From: Proteus appendicitidis
GTDB lineage: Bacteria > Pseudomonadota > Gammaproteobacteria > Enterobacterales > Enterobacteriaceae
Assembly (NCBI RefSeq): GCF_030271835.1
Contig: NZ_CP127389.1
Span: forward strand, 1,958,001-2,022,000
DNA: 64,000 nt
Direction of reading: 5' to 3'
The notes beneath the pieces were generated by a model. That model had not been told where the DNA came from. It made no database searches and saw only the letters and a list, made by a program, of their open reading frames with translations. A program made the translations under genes and the position numbers. Positions 54,027 through 63,743 of the stretch are shown here, piece by piece. Numbering within the stretch: position 1 is the first letter of the stretch; the number at the start of each line of letters is the position of its first letter.

Positions 54027-54341
54027 TTAGTTTAACAAAGCATTAAGCAGATAAAAGCCCACTAATGTCAGCAAAACCACGACTAAGGTATTTCGTATTT
54101 TAAGCGCTAACCCTATACATAATAAGGTTCCCCAAAGATAAGGATTATCTAAAATACCTTTAAATTCGCCTTTTTCTAACAGCACAATAGGTGCGCAAAT
54201 TGCAGTTAATAAACAAGGTGCAGAATATCCTAATGCCTGTCTGATCACTGACGGTAATTTGACGGGGATCGCCGGTTCAAGAAAGAAATAGCGCAACATG
54301 AAAATGACGAGTGCCAAAATAAATAGTAACGACCATGTCAT
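54027..54341 (-). CDS. azlD: AzlD family branched-chain amino acid transport subunit
   Basis: 104 residues, three to four helices, with MLRYFFLEPAIPVKLPSVIR, YSAPCLLTAICAPIVLLEKG and LLTLVGFYLLNALL. Size and sequence fit AzlD/YgaH, the small partner of AzlC. The start overlaps the azlC stop by four bases (ATGA), so the two are coupled. It contributes to branched-chain amino acid or methionine export with AzlC. Confidence 0.83.
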   Translation of the reverse strand: MTWSLLFILALVIFMLRYFFLEPAIPVKLPSVIRQALGYSAPCLLTAICAPIVLLEKGEFKGILDNPYLWGTLLCIGLALKIRNTLVVVLLTLVGFYLLNALLN

Positions 54342-55051
54342 TTTTGTTCACCTCTGACTCTAGCAACACAAACAGCGATAAACATGCCTGTTAATCCACC
54401 AATAACTACGCCACCTTCTATATTCAACCAACTGAAAATAATCGATAGGCAAAAAGAGACAATAACGCCAACTAATGTACTAAATGTTTTTATTAACGGA
54501 ATAACAATTGCCAATAATGTGGCGACAATAGAGAAATCAAGATGGTAACGGGATAAATCAGAAACTTGGCTTGCCATAATAATGCCAACAATACTGACAG
54601 CAACCCACGCTAAATAAAAACATAATCCCGCGCCAATCATATAGGCGGGTGTTAGTTTTACTTTAGGTTGTGCTGAAACAGCAAAGAGTTCATCCGTTAA
54701 TAAAAAGCCTATTGTAATACGTTGATACCATTTTAAATGGGCAACATGAGGACGTAAGGTTAGCCCGTATAAAAGATGTTGTGCTGTAATAAAAAAGACA
54801 GACACAATAATGGTCAGCATTCCTGCACCAGAAACCACTAATCCTAAAGTAACGAGTTGTGCTGCCCCTGCAAATATAATTGCAGACATTCCGACACTTT
54901 GTGCAAAGGTTAACCCTGCATCAACCGCCATTGAACCCGCTAATATTCCCCAAGGAATAACCGCAAGGCATAAAGGTAAAACATGCAAAGCACCAAGGCC
55001 AAAAGCACGCATTACTTGCCTATCTTCATTATTATTTTTTATTTGTTCCAT
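54338..55051 (-). CDS. azlC: AzlC family branched-chain amino acid permease
   Basis: 237 residues, about seven helices. LPLCLAVIPWGILAGSMAVD, SVGMSAIIFAGAAQLVTLGL and FFITAQHLLYGLTLRPHVAH, with LLTDELFAVS, follow AzlC/YgaZ, in which GAAQ and H-x-L-Y-G are conserved. It pairs with AzlD for amino acid export. The pair lies between the novel catabolic operon and the sucrose genes; no regulator is adjacent. Confidence 0.87.
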   Translation of the reverse strand: MEQIKNNNEDRQVMRAFGLGALHVLPLCLAVIPWGILAGSMAVDAGLTFAQSVGMSAIIFAGAAQLVTLGLVVSGAGMLTIIVSVFFITAQHLLYGLTLRPHVAHLKWYQRITIGFLLTDELFAVSAQPKVKLTPAYMIGAGLCFYLAWVAVSIVGIIMASQVSDLSRYHLDFSIVATLLAIVIPLIKTFSTLVGVIVSFCLSIIFSWLNIEGGVVIGGLTGMFIAVCVARVRGEQK

Positions 55052-55140
55052 TTACCTGTCTTCACTTTTAATACATTAATTCTATAGAGAATAATTATCA
55101 GTCAGTAAAGATAAATGATATTGCATAAAATTGCTCAATC

Positions 55141-56166
55141 TTATTTATGTCGTTGGTGTATTTTTGCTGGAACAAAAATTTGATGGGTTCCTAAATTTGT
55201 CTGGTTAATTAATCCCATAATCAACCGGAAACAGTGTGAGGCTAATTCGGGGTTATTTTGAGCAATAGTGTCTATTGGTATTGATAATGAATCATAAAGA
55301 TAGTGATCATCAAAACCTGCTAAATAGACTTCATTTTGCATATGTTTATTTTGACTTAAATAGCGTAATACCCCTTCTAATAAACCGCAGGCAGAAGTAA
55401 AAACAAACTTAGGCGCTCGCCCTAAAGAAGCACATAAAGAGCCAAACATTTCATAGCCGGAGCTTGGGTGATAATGCCCATGAATGATCCACTCTGGTTT
55501 GATATTCACTTGCGAAAGCCCTTGTGTGAAACCTAAAAGACGATCGTTAGTCGGTGAAAGCATGGATTGTCCACCTAAAAAGTAAAACTCATCAATGCGT
55601 TGCGTTGAAGCAATCTCTGCAATAAGTTGTTGCGTTGTGGTAGTTGAATCTGTAACAACAAAAGGAAGTGTTGTCCCTTCAAAATAACGGTCAAATAACA
55701 CAACGGGAATTTGTTGACTCAAACGTTGATATTCAACATCACTTTGTAAACACGAGGCGACAATCAAACCATCTATTTGTCGTGATAATAGATGTTCTAT
55801 TACCAGTGTTTCTTGAGCTGCATTTTCATCAGTGCAGGAAATAAGTAACTGAATACCCGCTTCTCTACATAATATTTCTAGCTCATAAGCCACAGAAGCA
55901 AAACCATAGTTTGTAATATCAGGAATAACTAATCCCAACGCATAACTACGATTATCACGTAAAGAGCGAGCATGAATATTGGGTTGATACTGATATTGTT
56001 CAGCAATAGTCGTAATACGCGCAATGGTATCATTAGAGACGCGCATCTCTTTACCTCGACCATTTAACACTAAACTTGCCGTTGTTTTTGAAACACCTGC
56101 TAATTTTGCAATATCGGTGATCGTGATACGTTTTTGTTTTTTCACTGTTATTTTACTTAATGTCAC
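55141..56166 (-). CDS. scrR: Sucrose operon repressor
   Basis: 341 residues. LacI-type HTH at about 15-40: [20 protein letters not shown] with LNGRG next, a hinge [14 protein letters not shown] [20 protein letters not shown], and a periplasmic-binding-protein-like ligand domain ([56 protein letters not shown]). It closely matches enterobacterial ScrR, which answers to fructose or fructose-1-phosphate and represses the scr genes. Located 42 bases after scrB on the same strand. Confidence 0.9.
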   Translation of the reverse strand: MTLSKITVKKQKRITITDIAKLAGVSKTTASLVLNGRGKEMRVSNDTIARITTIAEQYQYQPNIHARSLRDNRSYALGLVIPDITNYGFASVAYELEILCREAGIQLLISCTDENAAQETLVIEHLLSRQIDGLIVASCLQSDVEYQRLSQQIPVVLFDRYFEGTTLPFVVTDSTTTTQQLIAEIASTQRIDEFYFLGGQSMLSPTNDRLLGFTQGLSQVNIKPEWIIHGHYHPSSGYEMFGSLCASLGRAPKFVFTSACGLLEGVLRYLSQNKHMQNEVYLAGFDDHYLYDSLSIPIDTIAQNNPELASHCFRLIMGLINQTNLGTHQIFVPAKIHQRHK

Positions 56167-56208
56167 GTTCGCTGAACTTAAACTGTTTTATCGTTTATAT
56201 AATCGTAT

Positions 56209-57615
56209 TTAACTAACCAATGCATTCTTTAATTGCCACGTTGTGAGTTTTATTGTGTCTTTCCCCAAGAAGCAGACAGTCTGTTTTTCTGAAGGGAAAA
56301 AACGACTGCTCATTACACCCGCACCGCCATTAAAGAAAATTTCCACACTTGAGTTATCACATAATATTTGAAGATGTTTTATATCACCAGACCAGAAACG
56401 TGATTGCCATTCCCCGTTTTTAACACTACGGCGTTTTAATTCTGCTTGGTTATTCTTAATGATTAAAACCAGAGTATCAGAAAAGTAAATCTCTAGAGAG
56501 CCGAATAACGCTATTTCAAGTTCAAACGAAAATTCGTTAATATCCGGTGCATCATCTGCAATGCCTTGCCAATATTGTGCATTTTGTCTGAGTTGCTGTA
56601 ATTCTTTTACGGGTTGCTGATAAAGTTGCCCTTCTCTTATTTGTAATTCACGAGGACAAGTCATTTGATGTATCCAGCCATTAGCAATAGTGGGTTGATA
56701 CATTTCCTCTCCATCCGGAACACCCATCCAACCAAATAATAAACGCCGACCATCAACTTGTGTGGTTTGTGGCGCATAAAACTCAAAACCTGCATCAAGC
56801 TCGATTAAATCACCATGTTGGAATTGTAAGGTTGAATAATCAAAGCCTCCTATTAAATAAGCACTAGGATGCGAATTTAAAAATCGCTGTTGCTCTTTTT
56901 TTATTCCTTGAGGACAAGCTAATAAAATAAAGTGTTCATTAAGTTCAAAAAGATCAGGGCATTCCCACATATAACCCGCATCACCTAACCCACCTAAATG
57001 GCTTCCGGCTAATTCACCTATTAATTGCCATTGATATAAGTGAGATGCACGATAGAGTAAAACCTTACCCTGTTTATCTAGAGTTTGCGCTCCTAATACC
57101 ATGTACCATTTATCGTTGTACCGCCAAATTTTAGGATCACGAACATGCCCGCTATAACCTTCAGGAAGCCCTAAAACAGGTCCTAACTTATCAAAACCAC
57201 CCTGTTTATTTTCTACGGCTAAACATTGCCAAGCCGTACGAGTTCCATCTTGAAATTTAACATTTCCGGTATAACAAAGCGTTAATTGTCCTTGATTGAT
57301 CACGGCACTACCAGAATAACAGCCATCTTTGTCATAAAATTCATCAGGCAATAAAGCAATAGGTTGATGTTGCCAAGTAATAAGATCCTTTGAGCGCCAA
57401 TGCCCCCAACATTTATTTTTATGCTCACAAGATAGAGGCGCCCATTGATAGAAAAGATGATAATACTTACCATCAAAACAAAATCCGTTCGGATCATTTA
57501 ATAACCCGGTTATTGGAGCTAAATGCCAACGCGGATAATATTTATCCTTTGCTACGTTAGCACTATTACGCATAACCGCTTGTAAAATTGCAGATAACCC
57601 TTCGCTTTTTGTCAT
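56209..57615 (-). CDS. scrB: Sucrose-6-phosphate hydrolase
   Basis: 468 residues. GH32: WHLAPITGLLNDPNGFCFDG, where NDPNG has the nucleophile Asp, FYQWAP, RDPKIWRYNDKWYMV (transition-state Asp in RDP), and WECPDLFELNEHF with the acid/base Glu in ECP; a C-terminal beta-sandwich follows. It splits sucrose-6-phosphate made by ScrA into glucose-6-phosphate and fructose. The ATG follows the scrA stop directly (TAAATG) with GGAG in the scrA tail. Confidence 0.93.
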   Translation of the reverse strand: MTKSEGLSAILQAVMRNSANVAKDKYYPRWHLAPITGLLNDPNGFCFDGKYYHLFYQWAPLSCEHKNKCWGHWRSKDLITWQHQPIALLPDEFYDKDGCYSGSAVINQGQLTLCYTGNVKFQDGTRTAWQCLAVENKQGGFDKLGPVLGLPEGYSGHVRDPKIWRYNDKWYMVLGAQTLDKQGKVLLYRASHLYQWQLIGELAGSHLGGLGDAGYMWECPDLFELNEHFILLACPQGIKKEQQRFLNSHPSAYLIGGFDYSTLQFQHGDLIELDAGFEFYAPQTTQVDGRRLLFGWMGVPDGEEMYQPTIANGWIHQMTCPRELQIREGQLYQQPVKELQQLRQNAQYWQGIADDAPDINEFSFELEIALFGSLEIYFSDTLVLIIKNNQAELKRRSVKNGEWQSRFWSGDIKHLQILCDNSSVEIFFNGGAGVMSSRFFPSEKQTVCFLGKDTIKLTTWQLKNALVS

Positions 57616-58986
57616 TTATGCAGACTCCACTTTGTATTTCAGTAAAAGAGAAAGAACAAAAGCTGTTAAGAATGCAATCACTAAACCAATAACATAATTA
57701 CTAATTGAACCCGCTTGCACAATCGCAATACCTGGAATTGCGGTAAGACCAACCGCGGTCATATAAACATGAGAGCCAACAACCCAAGCTCCACCCGCTG
57801 CACCACCAATTAATGCAGCAATAAAAGGTTTACCGTAACGCAAATTAATCCCAAAGATTGCCGCTTCAGTGATACCTAACATAGCGGAGAAACCTGAAGG
57901 GATCGTAATTGCTTTAATTTTCGCATCGTTGGTTTTAAACCAAACGGCAATACAAGCTCCCCCTTGTGCAATATTCGCCATTGCCCAAATCGGTAATAAG
58001 AAATTAACGCCAATATTAGGATTGCCTAATAAGCCTGCTTCAACCGCATGAAAACTGTGATGAATTCCCGTAATAACAATAACAGAATAAAGACCACCAA
58101 AAATAAGCCCCGCAATCCATCCTGCTTGCGTAATTAACGTACTTAATATTAATGAAATACCATCACCTAAAAGGCGACCGACAGGTCCAATAACTAATAG
58201 CGCAACAAAGCCTGAAATAATTACCGTTAAAAATGGCGTGATAATTAAATCGAGTGCATTAGGAACAACTTTACGTAATTGTTTTTCCAGTACACTCATA
58301 AACCAAACAGCAAGTAAAACCGGGAAAACGGTTCCTTGATAGCCAATCATGGCGACTTCTAATCCAAAAAAATTCATGGTATTAAAACCAGCCGCAACCC
58401 CCCACGCGTTAGTTAACGCTGGATGCGTTAAAATTCCGCCTAATGTCGCACCAAGATAAGGATTTCCGCCAAATTCTTTTGCCGCAGTAAAACCAATAAG
58501 AATGGGTAAAATAATAAAAGCCGCCGAACTACACATATCCAGCATAATATATAATGCATTGTCAGGGCTTACCCACTGGTTAGTTTTCATTAGCCCCAAC
58601 AATCCCATTAATAAGCCTGACGCTACAATGGCAGGAATAATGGGCACAAAAATATTAGAAAGCAGTCTTGCTATTCGCTGAAATGGATTGAGCTTTTTAG
58701 CCGCAATATTGGCTGCTTCAGATTTACTTGATTCACCAATACCCGCAGCAGCAATAAATGCGGCATGTACTTTATTGACTAACCCTGTGCCGAAAATAAC
58801 TTGAATTTGCCCTGCATTACTAAAACATCCTTTCACACCCTCTAATTTGTTTATTGCTTCTTTATCCGCTTTTGAATCATCAATAAGAACAAGCCTTAAG
58901 CGCGTAGCGCAATGTGCTGCACTTGCGATATTTTCAGCACCACCTAATAAAGGTATAAGTTGGTGAGCAACTTTTTCAATATTCAT
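57616..58986 (-). CDS. scrA: PTS sucrose-specific EIIBC component
   Basis: 456 residues from the ATG at 58986 (AGAGG five bases upstream; same start as known ScrA; the ATG at 59001 is the alternative). EIIB domain 1-85 with phospho-Cys C26 in AAHCATRLRLVL; EIIC domain about 100-456 with LLSNIFVPIIPAIVASGLLM, GFTAAKEFGGNPYLGATLGG and ITGIHHSFHAVEAGL (GITE-like H). It takes up and phosphorylates sucrose, using the glucose EIIA (Crr). An operator palindrome lies upstream. Confidence 0.94.
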   Translation of the reverse strand: MNIEKVAHQLIPLLGGAENIASAAHCATRLRLVLIDDSKADKEAINKLEGVKGCFSNAGQIQVIFGTGLVNKVHAAFIAAAGIGESSKSEAANIAAKKLNPFQRIARLLSNIFVPIIPAIVASGLLMGLLGLMKTNQWVSPDNALYIMLDMCSSAAFIILPILIGFTAAKEFGGNPYLGATLGGILTHPALTNAWGVAAGFNTMNFFGLEVAMIGYQGTVFPVLLAVWFMSVLEKQLRKVVPNALDLIITPFLTVIISGFVALLVIGPVGRLLGDGISLILSTLITQAGWIAGLIFGGLYSVIVITGIHHSFHAVEAGLLGNPNIGVNFLLPIWAMANIAQGGACIAVWFKTNDAKIKAITIPSGFSAMLGITEAAIFGINLRYGKPFIAALIGGAAGGAWVVGSHVYMTAVGLTAIPGIAIVQAGSISNYVIGLVIAFLTAFVLSLLLKYKVESA

Positions 58987-59043
58987 CATAGCCTCTGTCA
59001 TTCTTTTTTATTTATGTAGCGAGTATTTAGTTCAATTAAAAAA

Positions 59044-59057
59044 CTAAACCGGTTTAG
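59044..59057. promoter_or_regulatory. ScrR operator candidate
   Basis: CTAAACCGGTTTAG is a perfect 14-bp palindrome with a central CG, the typical LacI/ScrR shape. It lies about 58 bases upstream of the scrA start. Confidence 0.7.
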
Positions 59058-59467
59058 CTAATAATTAGATTAAATAAAAATCAATTCAAGATAGCAATAA
59101 AAACTCAGATAAAGGGCGTTCAATTGTGATCTCAATTACAAAAAAGCACATTTATTAATCATATTTTGACGTTTTTAAATAATTAAAAACAACGAAAAGC
59201 TAAACAAATTTTAATTTTTGTTTAGCTAGGTAGGTTAATGAATTGTTAGATAATTATAGCTTCTAAAATTAACTATTGAACTAACAAAATCATATAGATA
59301 GAAGCAAGCAAACAGGCTTAATAAATGTTACTGATAACATAAAAAAACTTAACCAATCGTTATGTATTTACTTATATAATGATGTTGGCGATATAATTAA
59401 ACACAACTAATACATACGCTTAAGGTAATCACAAAAACTGGTAACCATTGTAATAAATCACTTTTCT

Positions 59468-59508
59468 TTGATGTAAAGCAACTACAAATTTCAGGAAATA
59501 CGTAGTAT
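59468..59508 (+). promoter_or_regulatory. FNR-dependent promoter candidate of dmsA
   Basis: TTGAT-GTAA-AGCAA (59468-59481) matches the FNR consensus TTGAT-N4-ATCAA at 9 of 10 positions. TAGTAT at 59503-59508 (4 of 6 for -10) stands where an activator site centred near -41 needs it, giving a start near 59515 and a 125-base leader. E. coli dmsA is FNR-activated from a similar site. Confidence 0.6.
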
Positions 59509-59641
59509 CCACACTAACTGTCGGGTTTTGTTGCCCACGTTAAAGTACTTATTTTTTAACAACAATAACAATAATTATTTCTTTATAAGCTTATTAGCTT
59601 CTGTTTTTTTCTTAAAATGTTAATAATCAAGTGAGTAATGT

Positions 59642-62080
59642 ATGAAAAACATCAAAGAGATGGCGTTACTTTCCACTCCCTTATCTCGCCGTCGTTTTGT
59701 AAAAACAGGTGCAGCGGGTGGTTTAGCGATAACCGCGGGTGGATTATCACTGCCCTTTAATCAAGCCATTGCCTCGGAAACAAAACCAACAGCTAATAGC
59801 GAAAAAGTCGTGTGGAGCGCATGCACTGTAAACTGTGGTAGTCGTTGCCCATTACGTATGCATGTGGTTGATGGTGAAATTAAATACATCGAAACTGACA
59901 ACACTGGCAATGATGTCTACGAAGAATTACACCAAGTTCGCGCCTGTTTACGTGGTCGTTCTATGCGTCGCCGTGTTTACAATCCAGACCGTTTGCGCTA
60001 CCCAATGAAACGTGTAGGTAAACGTGGTGAAGGTAAATTTGAACGTATTTCATGGGATGAAGCGTTTGATACTATTTCAGACACCATGAAACGTTTAATT
60101 AAAGATTATGGTAATGAATCTATTTATCTAAACTACGGTACAGGTACTTTAGGTGGCACCATGACGAAATCTTGGCCACCAGGTGCAACATTAATTGCAC
60201 GATTAATGAATTGTTGTGGTGGCTATCTTAACCACTATGGTGACTATAGTACGGCGCAAATCGCAGCGGGCTTAAATTATACTTATGGTGGTTGGGCAGA
60301 TGGTAATAGCCCTTCTGATATTGAAAACACCAAACTTGTCGTGATGTTCGGTAATAATCCGGGTGAAACACGTATGAGTGGTGGCGGTGTCACCTATTAC
60401 GTTGAGCAAGCTCGTGAAAAATCTGATGCACGAATGATTATCATCGATCCACGCTATACCGATACGGGCGCTGGTCGTGAAGATGAATGGATCCCTATTC
60501 GTCCAGGAACAGATGCTGCATTAGTTAATGCATTAGCTTATGTCATGATCAAAGAAGACTTAGTTGATAAGCCTTTCTTAGACAAATATTGTGTTGGTTA
60601 CGATGAAACCACTATGCCAGAAGGTGCGCCAAAAAATGGTCACTATAAAGCCTATATTTTAGGTAATGGTGTAGATGGTCAGCCAAAAACGCCTGAATGG
60701 GCAGCGCAGATCACCGGTATTCCTGCTTCACGCATTGTGAAATTAGCCCGTGAGATTGCAACAGCGAAACCTGCTTATATTACACAAGGCTGGGGTCCTC
60801 AACGTCGTTCTAACGGTGAACTGGCTTCTCGTGCTATCGCAATGCTCTCTATTTTAACGGGGAATGTGGGAATTAACGGCGGTAATACTGGCGCTCGTGA
60901 AGGCTCTTACAGTATTCCTTTTGTTCGTATGCCAACCTTTACTAACCCTGTTACCACCAGCATTTCTATGTTTATGTGGACGGATGCCATCTTACGTGGC
61001 CCAGAAATGACCGCAACCCGTGATGGTGTTCGTGGTAAAGACAAGCTTGATGTACCAATCAAAATGGTATGGAACTATGCGGGCAACTGCTTAGTTAACC
61101 AACATTCTGAAATCAATCGTACTCATGATATTTTGCAAGACGATAAAAAATGCGAAATGATTGTGGTGATCGATAACCATATGACAGCATCCGCTAAATA
61201 TGCCGATATTCTACTTCCTGATTGCACAGCATCAGAACAAATGGATTTCTGTATGGATGCATCAGCAGGTAATATGGCTTATGTTATTTTTGCAGATCAG
61301 GCAATCAAACCCCGCTTTGAAAGCCGCAATATCTATGAAATGACCAGCGAAATTGCAAAACGCATGGGGGTGGGTGAAAAATTCACTGAAAACCGTACTC
61401 AAGAAGAGTGGTTACGTCACCTTTACGAACAATCTCGTCAAAACTTACCTGAACTGCCGACTTTTGAAGAGTTCCGTGCTCAAGGTATCTTCAAAAAACG
61501 TGACCCTGAAGGTCATCACGTTGCTTATCGCCAATTCCGTGAAGATCCTGAAAATAACCCATTAACCACACCATCAGGTAAAATTGAGATTTATTCTTCT
61601 CAACTTGCCGACATAAAAGCGACGTGGGAACTTGAATCTGGCGATGTGATTGATCCACTACCTGTCTACTCTGTTGGTTTTGAAAACTATGGCGACCCGG
61701 CAATGGAAAAATACCCATTACAAATGACGGGATTCCATTATAAATCACGCACCCACTCAACGTATGGCAACGTTGATGTCTTAAAAGCAGCTTGCCCTCA
61801 AGAAATATGGATCAACCCTGTTGATGCGGCTAAACGTAGTATCAAACACGGTGATTTAGTGCGTATTTATAACGATCGTGGTGAAGTTCGGATCAATGCA
61901 AAAGTCACACCTCGTATTTTACCGGGCGTTGTCGGCTTAAGCGAAGGTGCTTGGTATAACCCAGACAGTAATCGAATTGATCACGCAGGTAGTATTAACG
62001 TGTTAACGACACAACGCCCTTCACCTCTCGCTAAGGGTAATCCTTCTCACAGTAATCTTGTTGAAGTCGTCAAGGCGTAA
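59642..62080 (+). CDS. dmsA: Dimethyl sulfoxide reductase catalytic subunit
   Basis: 812 residues (E. coli 814). Twin-arginine signal LSRRRFVKTGAAGG at about 14-27, cut near AIA. Fe-S motif near 60-100 (VVWSACTVNCGSRC, then CLRGRSMRRRVYNPDRL), and YGDYSTAQIA supplies the molybdenum-ligand serine. Molybdopterin-guanine-dinucleotide domains follow: NNPGETRMSGGG, IIIDPRYTDTGAGREDEWIP, and RPSPLAKGNPSHSNLVEV at the C-terminus. It reduces DMSO and N-oxides as a periplasm-facing terminal reductase. Confidence 0.96.
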   Translation: MKNIKEMALLSTPLSRRRFVKTGAAGGLAITAGGLSLPFNQAIASETKPTANSEKVVWSACTVNCGSRCPLRMHVVDGEIKYIETDNTGNDVYEELHQVRACLRGRSMRRRVYNPDRLRYPMKRVGKRGEGKFERISWDEAFDTISDTMKRLIKDYGNESIYLNYGTGTLGGTMTKSWPPGATLIARLMNCCGGYLNHYGDYSTAQIAAGLNYTYGGWADGNSPSDIENTKLVVMFGNNPGETRMSGGGVTYYVEQAREKSDARMIIIDPRYTDTGAGREDEWIPIRPGTDAALVNALAYVMIKEDLVDKPFLDKYCVGYDETTMPEGAPKNGHYKAYILGNGVDGQPKTPEWAAQITGIPASRIVKLAREIATAKPAYITQGWGPQRRSNGELASRAIAMLSILTGNVGINGGNTGAREGSYSIPFVRMPTFTNPVTTSISMFMWTDAILRGPEMTATRDGVRGKDKLDVPIKMVWNYAGNCLVNQHSEINRTHDILQDDKKCEMIVVIDNHMTASAKYADILLPDCTASEQMDFCMDASAGNMAYVIFADQAIKPRFESRNIYEMTSEIAKRMGVGEKFTENRTQEEWLRHLYEQSRQNLPELPTFEEFRAQGIFKKRDPEGHHVAYRQFREDPENNPLTTPSGKIEIYSSQLADIKATWELESGDVIDPLPVYSVGFENYGDPAMEKYPLQMTGFHYKSRTHSTYGNVDVLKAACPQEIWINPVDAAKRSIKHGDLVRIYNDRGEVRINAKVTPRILPGVVGLSEGAWYNPDSNRIDHAGSINVLTTQRPSPLAKGNPSHSNLVEVVKA

Positions 62081-62091
62081 GGAGTCTGGTT

Positions 62092-62709
62092 ATGTCAACG
62101 CAATATGGTTTTTATATTGATTCAAGTCGTTGCACCGGCTGCAAAACCTGTGAACTGGCGTGCAAGGATTTTAAAAATTTATCCCCTGAAGTCAATTTCC
62201 GCCGTATTTATGAATATGCAGGTGGCGATTGGACTGAGCAAGATGGTGTTTATACACAGAACGTTTTTGCTTATTACTTATCGATCTCTTGTAACCACTG
62301 TGACGATCCTGCTTGTGCCAAAGTTTGTCCAAGTGGTGCGATGCATAAACGTGAAGACGGCTTTGTGGTTGTTAATGAAGAAGTCTGTATTGGATGTCGT
62401 TATTGTCATATGGCTTGCCCTTACGGCGCACCGCAATTTGATGAAGTCAAAGGTCATATGACCAAATGTGATGGTTGCTATGAACGTGTCGCAGAAGGCA
62501 AAAAACCTATTTGTGTCGAATCTTGTCCACTACGTGCATTAGATATGGCACCTATTGAAGAGTTACGCGCTAAATATGGTGATTTAGCTGAAATTGCCCC
62601 ACTTCCTTCAGCAAAATACACCAAGCCAAATATTGTCCTTAAATTAAATGCCAATAGCCGTCCTGTGGGTGATACCACTGGTCATCTGGCAAACCCAGAG
62701 GAGGTGTAA
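62092..62709 (+). CDS. dmsB: DMSO reductase iron-sulfur subunit
   Basis: 205 residues (E. coli 205). Four cysteine groups for four 4Fe-4S clusters: CTGCKTCELACK, CNHCDDPACAKVCP, CIGCRYCHMACPYG and CDGCYERVAEGKKPICVESCP in the right order. It relays electrons from DmsC to DmsA. AAGGAGT precedes the start, 11 bases after dmsA; a second SD GGAGG near its end serves dmsC. Confidence 0.96.
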   Translation: MSTQYGFYIDSSRCTGCKTCELACKDFKNLSPEVNFRRIYEYAGGDWTEQDGVYTQNVFAYYLSISCNHCDDPACAKVCPSGAMHKREDGFVVVNEEVCIGCRYCHMACPYGAPQFDEVKGHMTKCDGCYERVAEGKKPICVESCPLRALDMAPIEELRAKYGDLAEIAPLPSAKYTKPNIVLKLNANSRPVGDTTGHLANPEEV

Positions 62710-62710
62710 G

Positions 62711-63568
62711 ATGGTGGGATTGCATGAATGGCCACTAATGTTTTTTACCGTTATCGGTCAAAGTGTTGCTGGCGCCTTTATTATTATGGGATGCGCGATT
62801 CTTTCGGGTAAGCTTTCCGCAGAAATGAACCGAAAAGTGCATTACAGCATGTTTGGACTTTGGGTATTAATGGGTATTGGTTTCTTATTATCCATGATGC
62901 ATATGGGAACCCCATTACGCGCATTTAACTCATTACTTCGTTTGGGTCACTCATCATTAAGTAATGAAATTGCCAGCGGTTCTATTTTCTTTGCACTGGG
63001 TGGTATTTACTGGTTACTGGCTGTATTTAATAAAATGCCGGCTGCATTAGGCAAATTATGGGTCGCGTTGGTTATGGTATTAGCCGCATTATTTATTACG
63101 GCTATCTCTCGTGTATACCAAATTGATACTGTTCCGACTTGGCATAATGGCTATACCACATTTAATTTTGTACTGACAGCCTTTATCGGTGGTCCTATTT
63201 TAGCGGCACTCTTAATGCGTATTGCGGGCTTTAACCTAAACTGCGTCAGTGCATTGCCATTACTCAGTGTTATCGCCATTGTTGTTAGCGCTATTGTGGC
63301 AACATCACAAGGTTTTGAATTAGGCTCTATTCAAACCTCTGTACAAAAAGCGGTAGATTTAGTTCCTAACTATGGCACTTTGATGGGAATTAAATTAGTA
63401 GCTTTAGTCTTAGGCTTAAGTTGCTGGATTGCTCCACTGTTACGTAAAAATAACCCTTCTGTGGCGTTATTAGCATTGGGCTTTATTTTAGTGTTTGTGG
63501 GTGAGTTTATAGGGCGCGGTGTGTTCTATGGTTTACATATGACTGTCGGCATGGCAGTTGTTGGTTAA
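62711..63568 (+). CDS. dmsC: DMSO reductase membrane anchor subunit
   Basis: 285 residues (E. coli 287) from the ATG at 62711, one base after the dmsB stop; a longer frame to 62648 lies inside dmsB. Eight helices, opening MVGLHEWPLMFFTVIGQSVA and running through MMHMGTPLRAFNSLLRLGHS, YQIDTVPTWHNGYTTFNFVL, FVGEFIGRGVFYG. It oxidises menaquinol and anchors DmsAB. Conserved HMGTP and R-x-x-x-L-G-H-S loops are kept. Confidence 0.94.
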   Translation: MVGLHEWPLMFFTVIGQSVAGAFIIMGCAILSGKLSAEMNRKVHYSMFGLWVLMGIGFLLSMMHMGTPLRAFNSLLRLGHSSLSNEIASGSIFFALGGIYWLLAVFNKMPAALGKLWVALVMVLAALFITAISRVYQIDTVPTWHNGYTTFNFVLTAFIGGPILAALLMRIAGFNLNCVSALPLLSVIAIVVSAIVATSQGFELGSIQTSVQKAVDLVPNYGTLMGIKLVALVLGLSCWIAPLLRKNNPSVALLALGFILVFVGEFIGRGVFYGLHMTVGMAVVG

Positions 63569-63586
63569 TTAAGTTCTCACCCGGCT

Positions 63587-63645
63587 AAACCGCTGTAATA
63601 GTTAAAAGGCTCACTCTTTTTATCTGTTATAGCGGTTTTCCTTTT
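63587..63645 (+). terminator. Possible attenuated terminator between dmsC and dmsD
   Basis: AAACCGCT (63587-63594) pairs with AGCGGTTT (63631-63638), and partial pairing of the next seven bases extends it; TTCCTTTT follows. The long loop and poor T-run suggest partial read-through into dmsD. Confidence 0.45.
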
Positions 63646-63743
63646 ATATTACGGTATCGCTCTTTTTTAATCTTCGTCATTATGTTTAGATAGAAAATCG
63701 CATATAGTAAAGACAATAAATCTAAGCGGATTATAAAAATATT

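Larger units (their letters stand above)
59002..59641. promoter_or_regulatory. scrA / dmsA divergent intergenic region
   Basis: 640 AT-rich bases without a gene. The left end carries the scrA promoter with the ScrR operator at 59044-59057; the right part carries the dmsA promoter with the FNR-like site at 59468-59481. I see no third gene. Confidence 0.6.

Noticed and set aside
62648..62710. Upstream start for dmsC inside dmsB
   Set aside because: The ATG at 62711 has a GGAGG SD and matches the DmsC N-terminus.
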